From positions 1 to 7,986 of the forward strand of contig JAQGMD010000102.1 of NCBI GenBank assembly GCA_028292565.1: a DNA stretch of 7,986 nt, in the 5' to 3' direction. Under the pieces are notes generated by a model, which saw only the letters and a program-made list of their open reading frames with translations, was not told the origin of the DNA and made no database searches. Positions within the stretch are counted from its first letter, which is position 1. Each line of letters opens with the position of its first letter. Shown one piece after another: positions 1-7,675 of the stretch. The position numbers and the translations under genes were made by a program. The stretch comes from Burkholderia sp. Lineage in GTDB: Bacteria > Pseudomonadota > Gammaproteobacteria > Burkholderiales > Burkholderiaceae.

Positions 1-3000
1 GGAATTGCGTCCGCTGGTACCGCTGGACGGCGGCCGCTTTGCGACCTCCGATCTGAACGACCTGTATCGCCGCGTCATCAACCGTAATAACCGCCTGAAG
101 CGCCTGATGGAATTGCGCGCTCCGGAAATCATCACGCGTAACGAAAAGCGCATGCTGCAAGAAGCGGTCGATTCGCTGCTGGACAACGGCCGTCGCGGTA
201 AAGCGATGACCGGCGCCAACAAGCGTCCGCTGAAATCGCTGGCTGAAATGATCAAGGGTAAGGGCGGCCGTTTCCGTCAGAACTTGCTGGGCAAGCGCGT
301 CGACTACTCGGGCCGTTCGGTCATCGTGGTCGGTCCTCAGCTCAAACTGCACCAGTGCGGCCTGCCGAAACTGATGGCCTTGGAACTGTTCAAGCCATTC
401 ATTTTCAACAAGCTCGAACTGATGGGTCTGGCGACCACCATCAAGGCCGCGAAGAAGCTGGTCGAGATGCAAGAGCCGGTAGTCTGGGACATCCTGGAAG
501 AAGTCATCCGCGAACATCCGGTCATGCTGAACCGTGCGCCAACCCTGCACCGTCTTGGCATCCAGGCGTTTGAGCCGGTCCTGATCGAAGGTAAGGCGAT
601 CCAGCTGCACCCGCTGGTTTGCGCGGCGTTCAACGCCGACTTCGACGGTGACCAGATGGCTGTTCACGTCCCGCTGTCGATCGAAGCCCAGATGGAAGCC
701 CGCACACTGATGCTGGCCTCCAATAACATACTGTTCCCGTCGAACGGCGAACCGTCGATCGTTCCGTCGCAGGATATCGTGCTCGGCCTGTATTACGCGA
801 CTCGTGAGAAGATCAACGGCAAGAACGAAGGCATGATGTTCCCGGACGTGTCGGAAGTGATCCGCGCGTACGACAACAAGGAAGTCGAGCTGACGACCCG
901 CATCACCGTCCGTATCACGGAATATCCGAAAGACGTGGAAAGCGGTGAATTCGTCAAGACCATCAAGCGGTACGAGACCACCGTTGGCCGCGCAATCCTG
1001 TCGGAGATCCTGCCGAAGGGCTTGCCGTTCACCGTGTTGAACCGCGCTTTGAAGAAGAAAGAAATTTCGAAGCTGATCAACACTTCGTTCCGAAAGTGCG
1101 GCCTGCGCGCGACTGTCGTGTTCGCTGACCAACTGATGCAGTCGGGCTTCCGTCTCGCAACGCGCGCCGGTATCTCGATTTGCGTGGACGACATGCTGGT
1201 ACCGCCGCAAAAGGCAACCATCATCGCTCAGGCAGAGCACGAAGTGAAACAGATCGAGCAGCAATATTCTTCCGGTCTGGTCACGGCGGGCGAACGCTAC
1301 AACAAGGTGGTGGACATCTGGGGCAAGGCCGGCGACGAAGTCGGCAAGGCCATGATGGACCAGCTCAAGGTGGAAGACGTCATCAAGCGTGACGGTACCA
1401 AGGGAACGCAGGAATCGTTCAACGCGATTTACATGATGGCCGACTCCGGCGCGCGCGGTTCCGCAGCCCAGATTCGCCAGCTCGCCGGTATGCGAGGCTT
1501 GATGGCCAAGCCGGACGGCTCGATCATCGAGACGCCGATTACCGCGAACTTCCGCGAAGGCCTGAACGTTTTGCAGTACTTCATCTCAACACACGGCGCT
1601 CGTAAAGGTCTGGCCGATACCGCGTTGAAGACGGCGAACTCGGGTTACCTGACACGTCGTCTCGTTGACGTGACACAGGATCTGGTTGTCACCGAAGATG
1701 ATTGCGGCACTGCGAACGGCGCGTCGATGAAGGCGTTGGTCGAAGGTGGTGAAGTGATCGAAGCGCTGCGCGACCGTATTCTCGGCCGTGTTGCTGCCAA
1801 CGACGTGGTCAATCCGGAAACTCAGGAAACCCTGTTCGAATCGGGCACGCTGCTCGACGAAGACGGCGTTGAAGAGATCGAACGCCTCGGAATCGATGAA
1901 GTGAAGGTCCGCACACCGCTGACCTGCGACACCCGCTACGGGCTGTGCGCCAAGTGCTACGGTCGCGACCTCGGCCGCGGTGTGATGGTCAACGCCGGTG
2001 AAGCAGTCGGTGTGATCGCAGCCCAGTCGATCGGCGAACCCGGTACACAGCTGACGATGCGTACCTTCCACATTGGTGGTGCGGCATCGCGTGCAGCAGT
2101 TGCTTCCAGCGTGGAAGCGAAGTCGAACGGCACGGTGCGCTTTACCGCCACCATGCGCTACGTCACCAACGGCAAGGGCGAGCAGATCGTCATTTCCCGT
2201 TCCGGCGAAGTGCTGATCACCGACGACCATGGCCGTGAGCGCGAGCGTCACAAGGTGCCCTACGGTGCAACGTTGCTGGTCAAAGATGGCCTGGTCATCA
2301 AGGCTGGAACACCGCTGGCAACATGGGATCCGCTGACGCGTCCGATCATCACCGAGTACTCCGGTACGGTGAAGTTCGAGAACGTCGAGGAAGGTTCGAC
2401 CGTTGCGAAGCAGATCGATGAAGTCACCGGTCTGTCGACTCTGGTGGTTATCGATGCAAAACGCCGTGGTTCTTCCGCTGCCAAGATTTTGCGACCGCAG
2501 GTCAAACTGCTGAACGAAAAAGGCGAGGAAGTGAAGATCGCCGGCACCGAACATGCAGTGACGATCGGCTTCCAGGTCGGCGCACTGATCACGGTGAAAG
2601 ACGGTCAGCAGGTGTCCGTGGGTGAAGTGCTGGCGCGTATCCCGACCGAATCGCAAAAGACTCGTGACATTACCGGCGGTCTGCCGCGTGTGGCCGAGTT
2701 GTTCGAAGCGCGTTCGCCGAAGGATGCCGGCATGCTGGCGGAAGTTACCGGTACGGTCGCGTTCGGCAAGGAAACCAAGGGCAAGCAGCGTCTGGAAATC
2801 ACCGACATGGACGGCAACAAGCACGAGTTCCTGATTACCAAGGACAAGCAAGTGCTGGTGCACGACGGCCAGGTGGTGAACAAGGGCGAGATGATCGTGG
2901 ACGGCCCGGCCGATCCGCAAGACATCCTGCGTCTGTTGGGTATCGAAGCGCTGGCGCGTTACATCGTCGATGAAGTCCAGGACGTGTACCGTTTGCAGGG

Positions 3001-3508
3001 CGTGAAGATCAACGACAAGCATATTGAAGTGATCGTGCGGCAGATGCTGCGCCGCGTGCAGGTTGTCGATGCGGGCGATACCAGCTACATCCCGGGCGAG
3101 CAGGTAGAGCGTTCCGAGCTGTTGGATGAAAACGATCGCGTCATATCCGAAGATAAACTGCCGGCGACGTACGAAAACGTGTTGCTCGGTATTACCAAGG
3201 CATCGCTGTCGACCGACTCGTTCATCTCTGCGGCGTCGTTCCAGGAAACCACCCGCGTCCTCACCGAGGCTGCGATCATGGGCAAGAAGGATACTCTGCG
3301 TGGTTTGAAGGAAAACGTCATTGTCGGCCGCCTGATTCCTGCTGGTACCGGTCTGGCTTACCACCGCGCTCGCAAGGAAAAAGAGTCGTGGGAAGCCGAA
3401 GAGCGCAGCGCGCTGTTGCAAGCCGAGCAATCGGCACGCGTTGCGGAAGCAGAAGCTGCGGCAACCGCGGATGCGAACGCAAACGGGACACCGGGCAACG
3501 AAGCCTGA
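1..3508 (+). CDS. rpoC: DNA-directed RNA polymerase subunit beta' (5'-truncated by window edge)
   Basis: This is the catalytic beta' subunit of RNA polymerase. The reading frame is open from the window edge (first full codon at 2) to TGA at 3506-3508. About 1168 residues are present, and about 248 N-terminal residues, including the first zinc ribbon, lie outside the window. The frame enters at the lid ([13 protein letters not shown]). The catalytic motif NADFDGDQ is at 632-655, with all three magnesium-binding aspartates. The second zinc site is complete: cysteine codons at 1703, 1925, 1946 and 1955 give spacings of 74, 7 and 3 residues, as in E. coli C814/C888/C895/C898. The bridge helix ([20 protein letters not shown]) and trigger loop ([11 protein letters not shown]) are intact. 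The C-terminus has a low-complexity Ala/Glu-rich tail ending NGTPGNEA, a variable part of the family. A strong terminator follows 16 nt after the stop, so rpoC is probably the last gene of its operon. Identity is certain; the apparent start near position 5 is an artefact of truncation. Confidence 0.99.
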   Translation, partial: ELRPLVPLDGGRFATSDLNDLYRRVINRNNRLKRLMELRAPEIITRNEKRMLQEAVDSLLDNGRRGKAMTGANKRPLKSLAEMIKGKGGRFRQNLLGKRVDYSGRSVIVVGPQLKLHQCGLPKLMALELFKPFIFNKLELMGLATTIKAAKKLVEMQEPVVWDILEEVIREHPVMLNRAPTLHRLGIQAFEPVLIEGKAIQLHPLVCAAFNADFDGDQMAVHVPLSIEAQMEARTLMLASNNILFPSNGEPSIVPSQDIVLGLYYATREKINGKNEGMMFPDVSEVIRAYDNKEVELTTRITVRITEYPKDVESGEFVKTIKRYETTVGRAILSEILPKGLPFTVLNRALKKKEISKLINTSFRKCGLRATVVFADQLMQSGFRLATRAGISICVDDMLVPPQKATIIAQAEHEVKQIEQQYSSGLVTAGERYNKVVDIWGKAGDEVGKAMMDQLKVEDVIKRDGTKGTQESFNAIYMMADSGARGSAAQIRQLAGMRGLMAKPDGSIIETPITANFREGLNVLQYFISTHGARKGLADTALKTANSGYLTRRLVDVTQDLVVTEDDCGTANGASMKALVEGGEVIEALRDRILGRVAANDVVNPETQETLFESGTLLDEDGVEEIERLGIDEVKVRTPLTCDTRYGLCAKCYGRDLGRGVMVNAGEAVGVIAAQSIGEPGTQLTMRTFHIGGAASRAAVASSVEAKSNGTVRFTATMRYVTNGKGEQIVISRSGEVLITDDHGRERERHKVPYGATLLVKDGLVIKAGTPLATWDPLTRPIITEYSGTVKFENVEEGSTVAKQIDEVTGLSTLVVIDAKRRGSSAAKILRPQVKLLNEKGEEVKIAGTEHAVTIGFQVGALITVKDGQQVSVGEVLARIPTESQKTRDITGGLPRVAELFEARSPKDAGMLAEVTGTVAFGKETKGKQRLEITDMDGNKHEFLITKDKQVLVHDGQVVNKGEMIVDGPADPQDILRLLGIEALARYIVDEVQDVYRLQGVKINDKHIEVIVRQMLRRVQVVDAGDTSYIPGEQVERSELLDENDRVISEDKLPATYENVLLGITKASLSTDSFISAASFQETTRVLTEAAIMGKKDTLRGLKENVIVGRLIPAGTGLAYHRARKEKESWEAEERSALLQAEQSARVAEAEAAATADANANGTPGNEA

Positions 3509-3524
3509 TCGTAGTCCTGATAGC

Positions 3525-3565
3525 AAAAACGGCATCGGAGGGAAACCTCCGGTGCCGTTTTTTTT
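3525..3565 (+). terminator. Rho-independent terminator of rpoC, possibly bidirectional
   Basis: A 12-bp GC-rich stem (3530-3541 with 3546-3557, one T-G wobble at 3535/3552) is capped by a GAAA tetraloop at 3542-3545 and followed by eight T residues (3558-3565). Five A residues at 3525-3529 precede the stem, so the minus-strand RNA also ends in a hairpin plus five U. The structure could therefore terminate the converging minus-strand remnant, whose stop codon is only 15 nt away. The element separates rpoC transcription from the str operon. Confidence 0.96.
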
Positions 3566-3580
3566 CGTCCCTGTGGAAGG

Positions 3581-4048
3581 CTATTTCCGTGCCATCGGCG
3601 TGCCCCTGTCGAACACTTCCCGGCAATCCCCTTTGAAGGTCGCATTGTCATAACCGGTCCAGCCGTAGCTGTCCACGTAGCGCTTATGCTGCCTGAACTT
3701 CCGGTTCAGGAAGTTCCATTCCAACTGCTCTGTTCCGTCGCGAATATCGGCCATATGCAGCAGCGAATGGAAGATGTTCTCGGTAGCGAGTCTGGCTCGC
3801 TTGTTCTCGCGCGGTGACTTAGATGGGTGGGTGTGGCGATAAAGGACCGAGTACCACACCAGCGCCGGCACATGAAAATCGTGCTGCGTATTGTGGCCAT
3901 GAAGGGCGAGCGTGCATCTTCCGTCATAGAGCGCCTGCCCGTGATCCGATACATACATCATGGACGTCATTTGTCTCGATGATTTTAATGAGCCGATCAC
4001 CTGCGACAAAAACCAGTCGGTGTAAAGAATGGAGTTGTCATCAGCGAA
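3581..4048 (-). pseudogene. Phosphoethanolamine transferase (EptA/MCR-like sulfatase fold), C-terminal remnant
   Basis: The minus-strand frame is open from an in-frame TAG at 4051-4049 to TAG at 3583-3581 (155 codons). It resembles the C-terminal part of lipid A/oligosaccharide phosphoethanolamine transferases, inner-membrane enzymes with a periplasmic alkaline-phosphatase-like domain. Visible in order are DNSILYTDWFLSQVI from 4039, YVSDHGQ (Asp-His metal ligands of the family; SDHG at 3949-3938), LHGHNTQ (its His fits the conserved His corresponding to H478 of MCR-1), HVPALVWYS, and ENIFHSLLHMADI. The usual SDHGE glutamate is Gln here. Family proteins are about 500-550 residues, so roughly 400 N-terminal residues are missing, including the transmembrane helices, the catalytic Thr and the upstream metal ligands. 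No ATG lies before the conserved core; the first possible start, TTG at 4009, falls inside it. It cannot be an active enzyme as read. The family call rests on remembered motifs; decay by deletion is inferred. Confidence 0.8.
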
Positions 4049-4205
4049 CTATCCTCCAACGCAACGCGGTAGTTTACGTCTAGAAAGATATGCGCGCCAC
4101 AGATGGCGTGGTCACTCTAATCGCCTGCGTTCCTTCGAAATCTGCGCGGCCAACAGTATAGAATCCAGCCCGCCAGGGGCACTTAACTTCGCTTCAAATC
4201 ATTGA
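4049..4205. other. Gene-free stretch between the remnant and the str promoter
   Basis: No frame in this stretch gives a recognisable protein on either strand. On the minus strand, the frame of the remnant meets stops at 4051-4049 and again further upstream, and the other two frames also contain stops. A small inverted repeat is present (4095-4099 with 4104-4108, CAGA loop). The stretch probably contains degraded sequence from the missing part of the phosphoethanolamine transferase gene plus the upstream flank of the str promoter, but the boundary cannot be placed from this sequence alone. Confidence 0.5.
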
Positions 4206-4234
4206 TTGACGATGCGTACCAACAGGAATATACT
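4206..4234 (+). promoter_or_regulatory. Sigma-70-type promoter of the str operon
   Basis: TTGACG (4206-4211, five of six consensus -35 bases) and TATACT (4229-4234, five of six -10 bases) are separated by exactly 17 bp. This is the best promoter match between rpoC and rpsL, and it points towards rpsL. The segment after the -10 box, CGCGAG (4235-4240), is a GC-rich discriminator. Such discriminators are known at rRNA and ribosomal-protein promoters under ppGpp/DksA control, so growth-rate or stringent regulation is a reasonable inference. Transcription would start near 4241, leaving a 5' leader of about 197 nt before rpsL. Confidence 0.8.
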
Positions 4235-4240
4235 CGCGAG

Positions 4241-4437
4241 TTCTCGATTTTAAGCTCTACGGGCTTAAGCGTTCTTTGGTCTGCTTCCGCTTTCTGCGAC
4301 GCTTTTCCCATGTTGTCCCAAATCGAACCGCGCCCGCCGGCTTGCCGCCAAGGTGCAAGAATTACCCTCTTGGTCCCGGACAATCGATTTCGGGGCTGTA
4401 TTTTTATTAACGTTGTAACTTTGTTGGATTTAGACCG
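4241..4437 (+). promoter_or_regulatory. Predicted structured 5' leader of the str operon mRNA
   Basis: This is the untranslated region between the predicted start of transcription and the rpsL ATG. Near the 5' end, 4250-4257 can pair with 4261-4268 (8 bp including one G-U, loop TAC). Further on, 4317-4326 can pair with 4384-4393 (seven contiguous pairs AAATCGA/TCGATTT, one mismatch, then two C-G pairs), enclosing a smaller hairpin, CCAAG 4348-4352 with CTTGG 4369-4373. A T-rich run (TTTTT at 4401-4405) follows about seven bases after the outer stem. A copy of TCGATTT at 4244-4250 could compete for 4320-4326. The pairings are visible in the sequence; any regulatory role is inferred. Confidence 0.45.
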
Positions 4438-4821
4438 ATGCCAACCATCAATCAACTGATTCGCCAGCCGCGCGTTTCGGCCAAGGTGAAGAGTAAATCG
4501 CCTGCGCTGGAAAACAGCCCGCAAAAACGCGGCGTGTGCACTCGTGTATACACCACTACACCGAAGAAGCCGAACTCGGCGCTTCGTAAAGTCGCCAAAG
4601 TGCGCCTGACCAACGGTTTCGAAGTCATTTCGTACATCGGCGGTGAAGGTCACAACCTGCAAGAGCACAGCGTCGTGCTTCTGCGCGGCGGTCGTGTAAA
4701 AGTCTTGCCGGGTGTGCGTTACCACATGGTTCGTGGCGCGCTGGATACCCAGGGCGTGAAAGATCGTAAGCAAGCGCGTTCCAAGTACGGCGCGAAGCGT
4801 GCGAAGGCTGTCAAGAAGTAA
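4438..4821 (+). CDS. rpsL: 30S ribosomal protein S12
   Basis: S12 lies at the decoding centre of the 30S subunit, contributes to codon-anticodon monitoring and is the classic streptomycin-resistance target. The 127-residue product aligns without gaps to E. coli S12 (124 residues) except for a slightly longer basic C-terminus (AKAVKK). Landmarks counted with Met1 are [18 protein letters not shown] at 34-51 and GGRVK at 84-88. Lys43 and Lys88 (K42 and K87 of mature E. coli numbering) and Pro91 are the streptomycin-sensitive residues, so no classical resistance change is seen. The odd residue is Val89 (codon GTC at 4702-4704), where nearly all bacterial S12 proteins have the Asp that RimO methylthiolates. 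The start fits the family N-terminus (MPTINQL). The ribosome binding site is weak, with only GGA at 4426-4428. This is the first gene of the str operon. Confidence 0.98.
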   Translation: MPTINQLIRQPRVSAKVKSKSPALENSPQKRGVCTRVYTTTPKKPNSALRKVAKVRLTNGFEVISYIGGEGHNLQEHSVVLLRGGRVKVLPGVRYHMVRGALDTQGVKDRKQARSKYGAKRAKAVKK

Positions 4822-4966
4822 ATAGTTTTCCGCTAGGTGCTGCACCAGGCGGAATGTGAGTCGGCCCCGAATGGGTCGAGTAAGTGGTTGGTCATGAGGG
4901 CCATCCGCGAGCGAGCGGCAAATACACTCAGTGCCGACGCTCAACTGAAGAGTGAAAGGAATCGAA
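4822..4966 (+). promoter_or_regulatory. rpsL-rpsG intercistronic region, candidate S7 autoregulatory site
   Basis: The 145-nt gap holds two hairpins. In the first, 4828-4834 pairs with 4848-4854 and, after an A/A mismatch, 4836-4839 pairs with 4843-4846 (CTG loop). In the second, 4862-4867 pairs with 4873-4878 (one G-T wobble, loop CGAAT). Neither is followed by a T run, so they are not intrinsic terminators. In E. coli the corresponding gap binds S7, which represses translation of the downstream str cistrons. Position and structure make the same role plausible here, but similarity to the S7 site on 16S rRNA was not established. Confidence 0.4.
4955..4960 (+). promoter_or_regulatory. Ribosome binding site of rpsG
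   Basis: AAAGGA ends 6 nt before ATG 4967. It decides the start: an in-frame GTG at 4952 overlaps the Shine-Dalgarno region and would add five residues (beginning M-K-G-I-E) not found in the S7 family, which begins MPRRR. Confidence 0.9.
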
Positions 4967-5437
4967 ATGCCACGTCGTCGTGAAGTCCCTAAACGGGAGA
5001 TCCTGCCAGATCCGAAATTCGGCAATGTTGATGTAGCGAAATTTGTCAACGTCCTGATGCTGTCCGGTAAAAAATCGGTAGCCGAGAACATCATCTACGG
5101 TGCGTTTGACCACATCCAGACCAAATCGGGCAAGGACCCGCTGGAAGTGTTTGTTGCTGCCATCAACAACTGCAAGCCGATGGTCGAAGTGAAGTCGCGC
5201 CGCGTTGGTGGTGCCAACTACCAGGTGCCAGTTGAAGTGCGTCCTGTTCGCCGTATGGCCTTGTCCATGCGCTGGTTGCGTGAAGCCGCCAACAAGCGCA
5301 GCGAAAAGTCGATGCCGCAACGGCTGGGTGGTGAACTGCTCGAAGCCGCGGAAGGCCGCGGCGGTGCAATGAAGAAGCGCGATGAGGTGCACCGCATGGC
5401 AGAAGCCAACAAGGCATTCTCGCACTTCCGTTTCTAA
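4967..5437 (+). CDS. rpsG: 30S ribosomal protein S7
   Basis: S7 is a primary binding protein that nucleates assembly of the 3' major domain of 16S rRNA and lies at the subunit head near the E site. In E. coli it is also the translational repressor of the str operon. The 156-residue product has the normal family length. The basic N-terminus [19 protein letters not shown], the central [21 protein letters not shown] (about residues 70-90) and the C-terminal [21 protein letters not shown] are all characteristic. It is complete, with no frameshift or unusual residues. It lies 145 nt after rpsL and 123 nt before fusA, within the same predicted transcript. Confidence 0.98.
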   Translation: MPRRREVPKREILPDPKFGNVDVAKFVNVLMLSGKKSVAENIIYGAFDHIQTKSGKDPLEVFVAAINNCKPMVEVKSRRVGGANYQVPVEVRPVRRMALSMRWLREAANKRSEKSMPQRLGGELLEAAEGRGGAMKKRDEVHRMAEANKAFSHFRF

Positions 5438-5560
5438 TGGCCGGATAACCGCCTTCGCATCGTTGAAGGCCATCTGCAAATGTAACGCGGTTGAAACCGG
5501 GCGCATCTCTTTTAAAAAGTGGCGCTCGGTTTTCGACCATTAAAAGACTTAGGATTAACT
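5438..5560 (+). other. rpsG-fusA intercistronic region with small inverted repeats
   Basis: This 123-nt gap contains GCCTTC (5451-5456) pairing with GAAGGC (5465-5470) across an 8-nt loop, and CGGT/ACCG at 5488-5499 with a TGAA loop. There is no T run after either stem and no convincing promoter: TTGAAA at 5491-5496 lacks a -10 box at proper spacing. The segment is most simply an untranslated spacer of the polycistronic mRNA. Confidence 0.4.
5551..5554 (+). promoter_or_regulatory. Ribosome binding site of fusA
   Basis: AGGA lies 6 nt before ATG 5561. It supports that start over an in-frame GTG at 5519, which would add 14 residues unlike any EF-G N-terminus and has no purine-rich sequence at proper spacing. 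Confidence 0.85.
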
Positions 5561-7666
5561 ATGGCTCGCAAGACCCCCATCGAGCGCTACCGCAATATCG
5601 GTATTTCCGCTCACATCGATGCCGGTAAGACAACCACTACCGAGCGTATCCTGTTCTACACGGGCGTCAACCACAAGCTCGGTGAAGTGCATGACGGCGC
5701 AGCCACCATGGACTGGATGGAGCAGGAACAAGAGCGCGGCATCACGATTACCTCCGCTGCGACGACCTGCTTCTGGAAGGGCATGGCCAGCAATTTTCCC
5801 GAGCATCACATCAACATCATTGATACCCCGGGCCACGTCGATTTCACGATCGAAGTGGAACGTTCGATGCGCGTGCTCGACGGCGCTTGCATGGTCTACT
5901 GTGCAGTGGGCGGCGTCCAGCCGCAGTCCGAAACCGTTTGGCGTCAAGCCAACAAGTACGGCGTGCCGCGTCTGGCGTTCGTCAACAAGATGGACCGTAC
6001 CGGCGCCAATTTCTTCAAGGTGTACGAGCAAATGCGTACCCGTTTGAAGGCCAATCCCATTCCGTTGCAAGTGCCTATCGGCGCCGAAGATAACTTCGAA
6101 GGCGTAGTTGACCTGGTCAAGATGAAAGCCATCTACTGGGACGACGCATCGCAGGGCATGAAATTCGATTATCGCGAAATTCCTGCCAATCTCCAGGCTC
6201 TCGCCGCCGAATGGCGCGAGAAGATGGTTGAGGCCGCGGCCGAAGCCAACGAAGAGCTGATGAACAAGTACCTGGAAGAAGGTGATTTGACGGAAGCCGA
6301 AATCAAGGCGGCTATTCGTCAGCGCACTATCGCCGGCGAAATCGTGCCGATGATGTGCGGCACCGCGTTCAAGAACAAGGGCGTGCAGGCAATGTTGGAT
6401 GGCGTGATTGAGTACCTGCCGGCGCCGACCGATATTCCGCCGGTAAAGGGCATCAACGAGAACGAAGAGCCGACTACCCGCAAGGCCGAAGACTCGGAAA
6501 AATTCTCCGCCCTGGCGTTCAAGATCATGACTGATCCGTTCGTCGGCCAGTTGATCTTCTTCCGCGTATATTCGGGCGTGATCAATTCCGGCGACACGGT
6601 GTTCAATCCGGTCAAGGGCAAGAAAGAGCGCCTCGGCCGTATTTTGCAGATGCATGCAAACCAGCGCGCAGAAATCAAGGAAGTGCGCGCCGGCGACATC
6701 GCCGCTGCGGTCGGACTGAGGGAAGCGACTACCGGCGATACATTGTGCGATCCGGGTTCCGTGATCACGCTCGAGCGCATGGTGTTCCCTGAGCCGGTGA
6801 TTTCGCAGGCTGTTGAACCAAAGACCAAGCAGGATCAGGAAAGAATGGGCCTGGCACTGAATCGCCTGGCGCAGGAAGATCCTTCGTTCCGCGTCAAGAC
6901 TGACGAAGAGTCCGGTCAGACCATCATTTCCGGCATGGGCGAGTTGCACCTGGAAATTATCGTCGACCGTATGCGTCGTGAATTCAACGTTGAAGCGACC
7001 GTCGGCAAGCCGCAGGTCGCCTATCGCGAAACGATACGCAAGACCTGCGAAGAAATCGAAGGCAAGTTCGTCAAGCAGTCTGGTGGCCGCGGTCAGTATG
7101 GTCACGTGGTACTGAAGATCGAGCCGCAAGAGCCGGGCAAGGGTTTTGAATTCGTTGATGCGATCAAGGGCGGCACGGTGCCGCGCGAATATATCCCTGC
7201 GGTCGAAAAGGGTGTTCGCGAGACACTGACCTCGGGCGTAATGGCCGGCTATCCGGTTGTCGACGTCAAGGTTACACTGTTCTTCGGTTCTTACCACGAT
7301 GTGGACTCGAACGAAAACGCGTTTCGCATGGCTGCGTCGATGGCGTTCAAGGATGGCTGCCGCAAGGCCAGCCCGGTGATTCTCGAGCCGATGATGGCCG
7401 TCGAAGTCGAAATGCCGGAAGAAAAAATGGGCGACGTGATGGGCGATCTGTCTTCCCGTCGCGGCATGATCCAGGGCATGGATGACATCGCGGGCGGCGG
7501 CGGCAAGGTTATCCGCGCCGAAGTGCCGTTGTCCGAAATGTTCGGCTATTCCACGACACTGCGTTCGCTGACCCAGGGGCGCGCAACGTACACGATGGAA
7601 TTCAAGCACTACTCTGAAGCACCGAAGAACGTTACTGACGCAATCGTTACTGCAAAGAGCAAGTAA
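5561..7666 (+). CDS. fusA: Translation elongation factor G
   Basis: EF-G is the cytoplasmic GTPase that drives tRNA-mRNA translocation and, with ribosome recycling factor, splits ribosomes after termination. The product is 701 residues, close to the 704 of E. coli. The GTPase motifs are intact: P-loop AHIDAGKTT (17-25), switch I RGITI (59-63), DTPGH (88-92), NKMD (142-145) and CGTAF (266-270). Domain II includes [19 protein letters not shown] (321-339). Domain III carries [11 protein letters not shown] (457-467). Domain IV has [11 protein letters not shown] (506-516) and the tip loop [14 protein letters not shown] (579-592), which enters the decoding centre. Domain V follows to [13 protein letters not shown] (669-681). 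The start [15 protein letters not shown] is the family N-terminus. No resistance-type or inactivating change was recognised. It is the third gene of the str operon, 97 nt upstream of tuf. Confidence 0.99.
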   Translation: MARKTPIERYRNIGISAHIDAGKTTTTERILFYTGVNHKLGEVHDGAATMDWMEQEQERGITITSAATTCFWKGMASNFPEHHINIIDTPGHVDFTIEVERSMRVLDGACMVYCAVGGVQPQSETVWRQANKYGVPRLAFVNKMDRTGANFFKVYEQMRTRLKANPIPLQVPIGAEDNFEGVVDLVKMKAIYWDDASQGMKFDYREIPANLQALAAEWREKMVEAAAEANEELMNKYLEEGDLTEAEIKAAIRQRTIAGEIVPMMCGTAFKNKGVQAMLDGVIEYLPAPTDIPPVKGINENEEPTTRKAEDSEKFSALAFKIMTDPFVGQLIFFRVYSGVINSGDTVFNPVKGKKERLGRILQMHANQRAEIKEVRAGDIAAAVGLREATTGDTLCDPGSVITLERMVFPEPVISQAVEPKTKQDQERMGLALNRLAQEDPSFRVKTDEESGQTIISGMGELHLEIIVDRMRREFNVEATVGKPQVAYRETIRKTCEEIEGKFVKQSGGRGQYGHVVLKIEPQEPGKGFEFVDAIKGGTVPREYIPAVEKGVRETLTSGVMAGYPVVDVKVTLFFGSYHDVDSNENAFRMAASMAFKDGCRKASPVILEPMMAVEVEMPEEKMGDVMGDLSSRRGMIQGMDDIAGGGGKVIRAEVPLSEMFGYSTTLRSLTQGRATYTMEFKHYSEAPKNVTDAIVTAKSK

Positions 7667-7675
7667 TACTGTTCA

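Noticed and set aside
1586..3535. Long minus-strand open frame (649 codons) opposite rpoC
   Set aside because: It lies wholly antisense to highly conserved rpoC codons, its translation is Cys/His/Arg-rich with no family motif, and such antisense frames are expected from the codon bias of the + strand gene.
3695..3716. Inverted repeat GAACTTCC/GGAAGTTC inside the remnant
   Set aside because: It lies in codons for a basic stretch (FLNRKFR) that fits the frame, and there is no T run or partner copy. Most likely it is a coincidence of coding sequence.
3581..4048. An active colistin-resistance (mcr-like) gene
   Set aside because: Only the C-terminal third is present, without membrane helices or the nucleophilic Thr, so no enzyme function is expected.
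4134..4162. Second promoter TTCGAA-17-TATAGA upstream of rpsL
   Set aside because: The -35 box matches consensus at only three of six bases and the -10 at four of six. The 4206-4234 promoter is far better.
4202..4459. Plus-strand 85-codon frame before rpsL as a leader peptide
   Set aside because: Its start (TTG at 4202) lies upstream of the -35 box and so would not be in the transcript. It overlaps the rpsL start in another frame and has no ribosome binding site.
4567..4707. Classical streptomycin-resistance mutation in rpsL
   Set aside because: Lys43 and Lys88 (with Met1 counted) and Pro91 are all the sensitive-type residues. Only the adjacent residue 89 differs, and its effect on drug response is not known from the sequence.
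4183..5094. Minus-strand open frame (303 codons) across the str promoter, rpsL and the start of rpsG
   Set aside because: It runs antisense to rpsL and rpsG and across the promoter, and no motif was recognised in its translation.
5555..7609. Long minus-strand open frame (684 codons) opposite fusA
   Set aside because: It mirrors fusA codon usage on the opposite strand, shows no recognisable domain, and has no independent evidence of a start or ribosome binding site.
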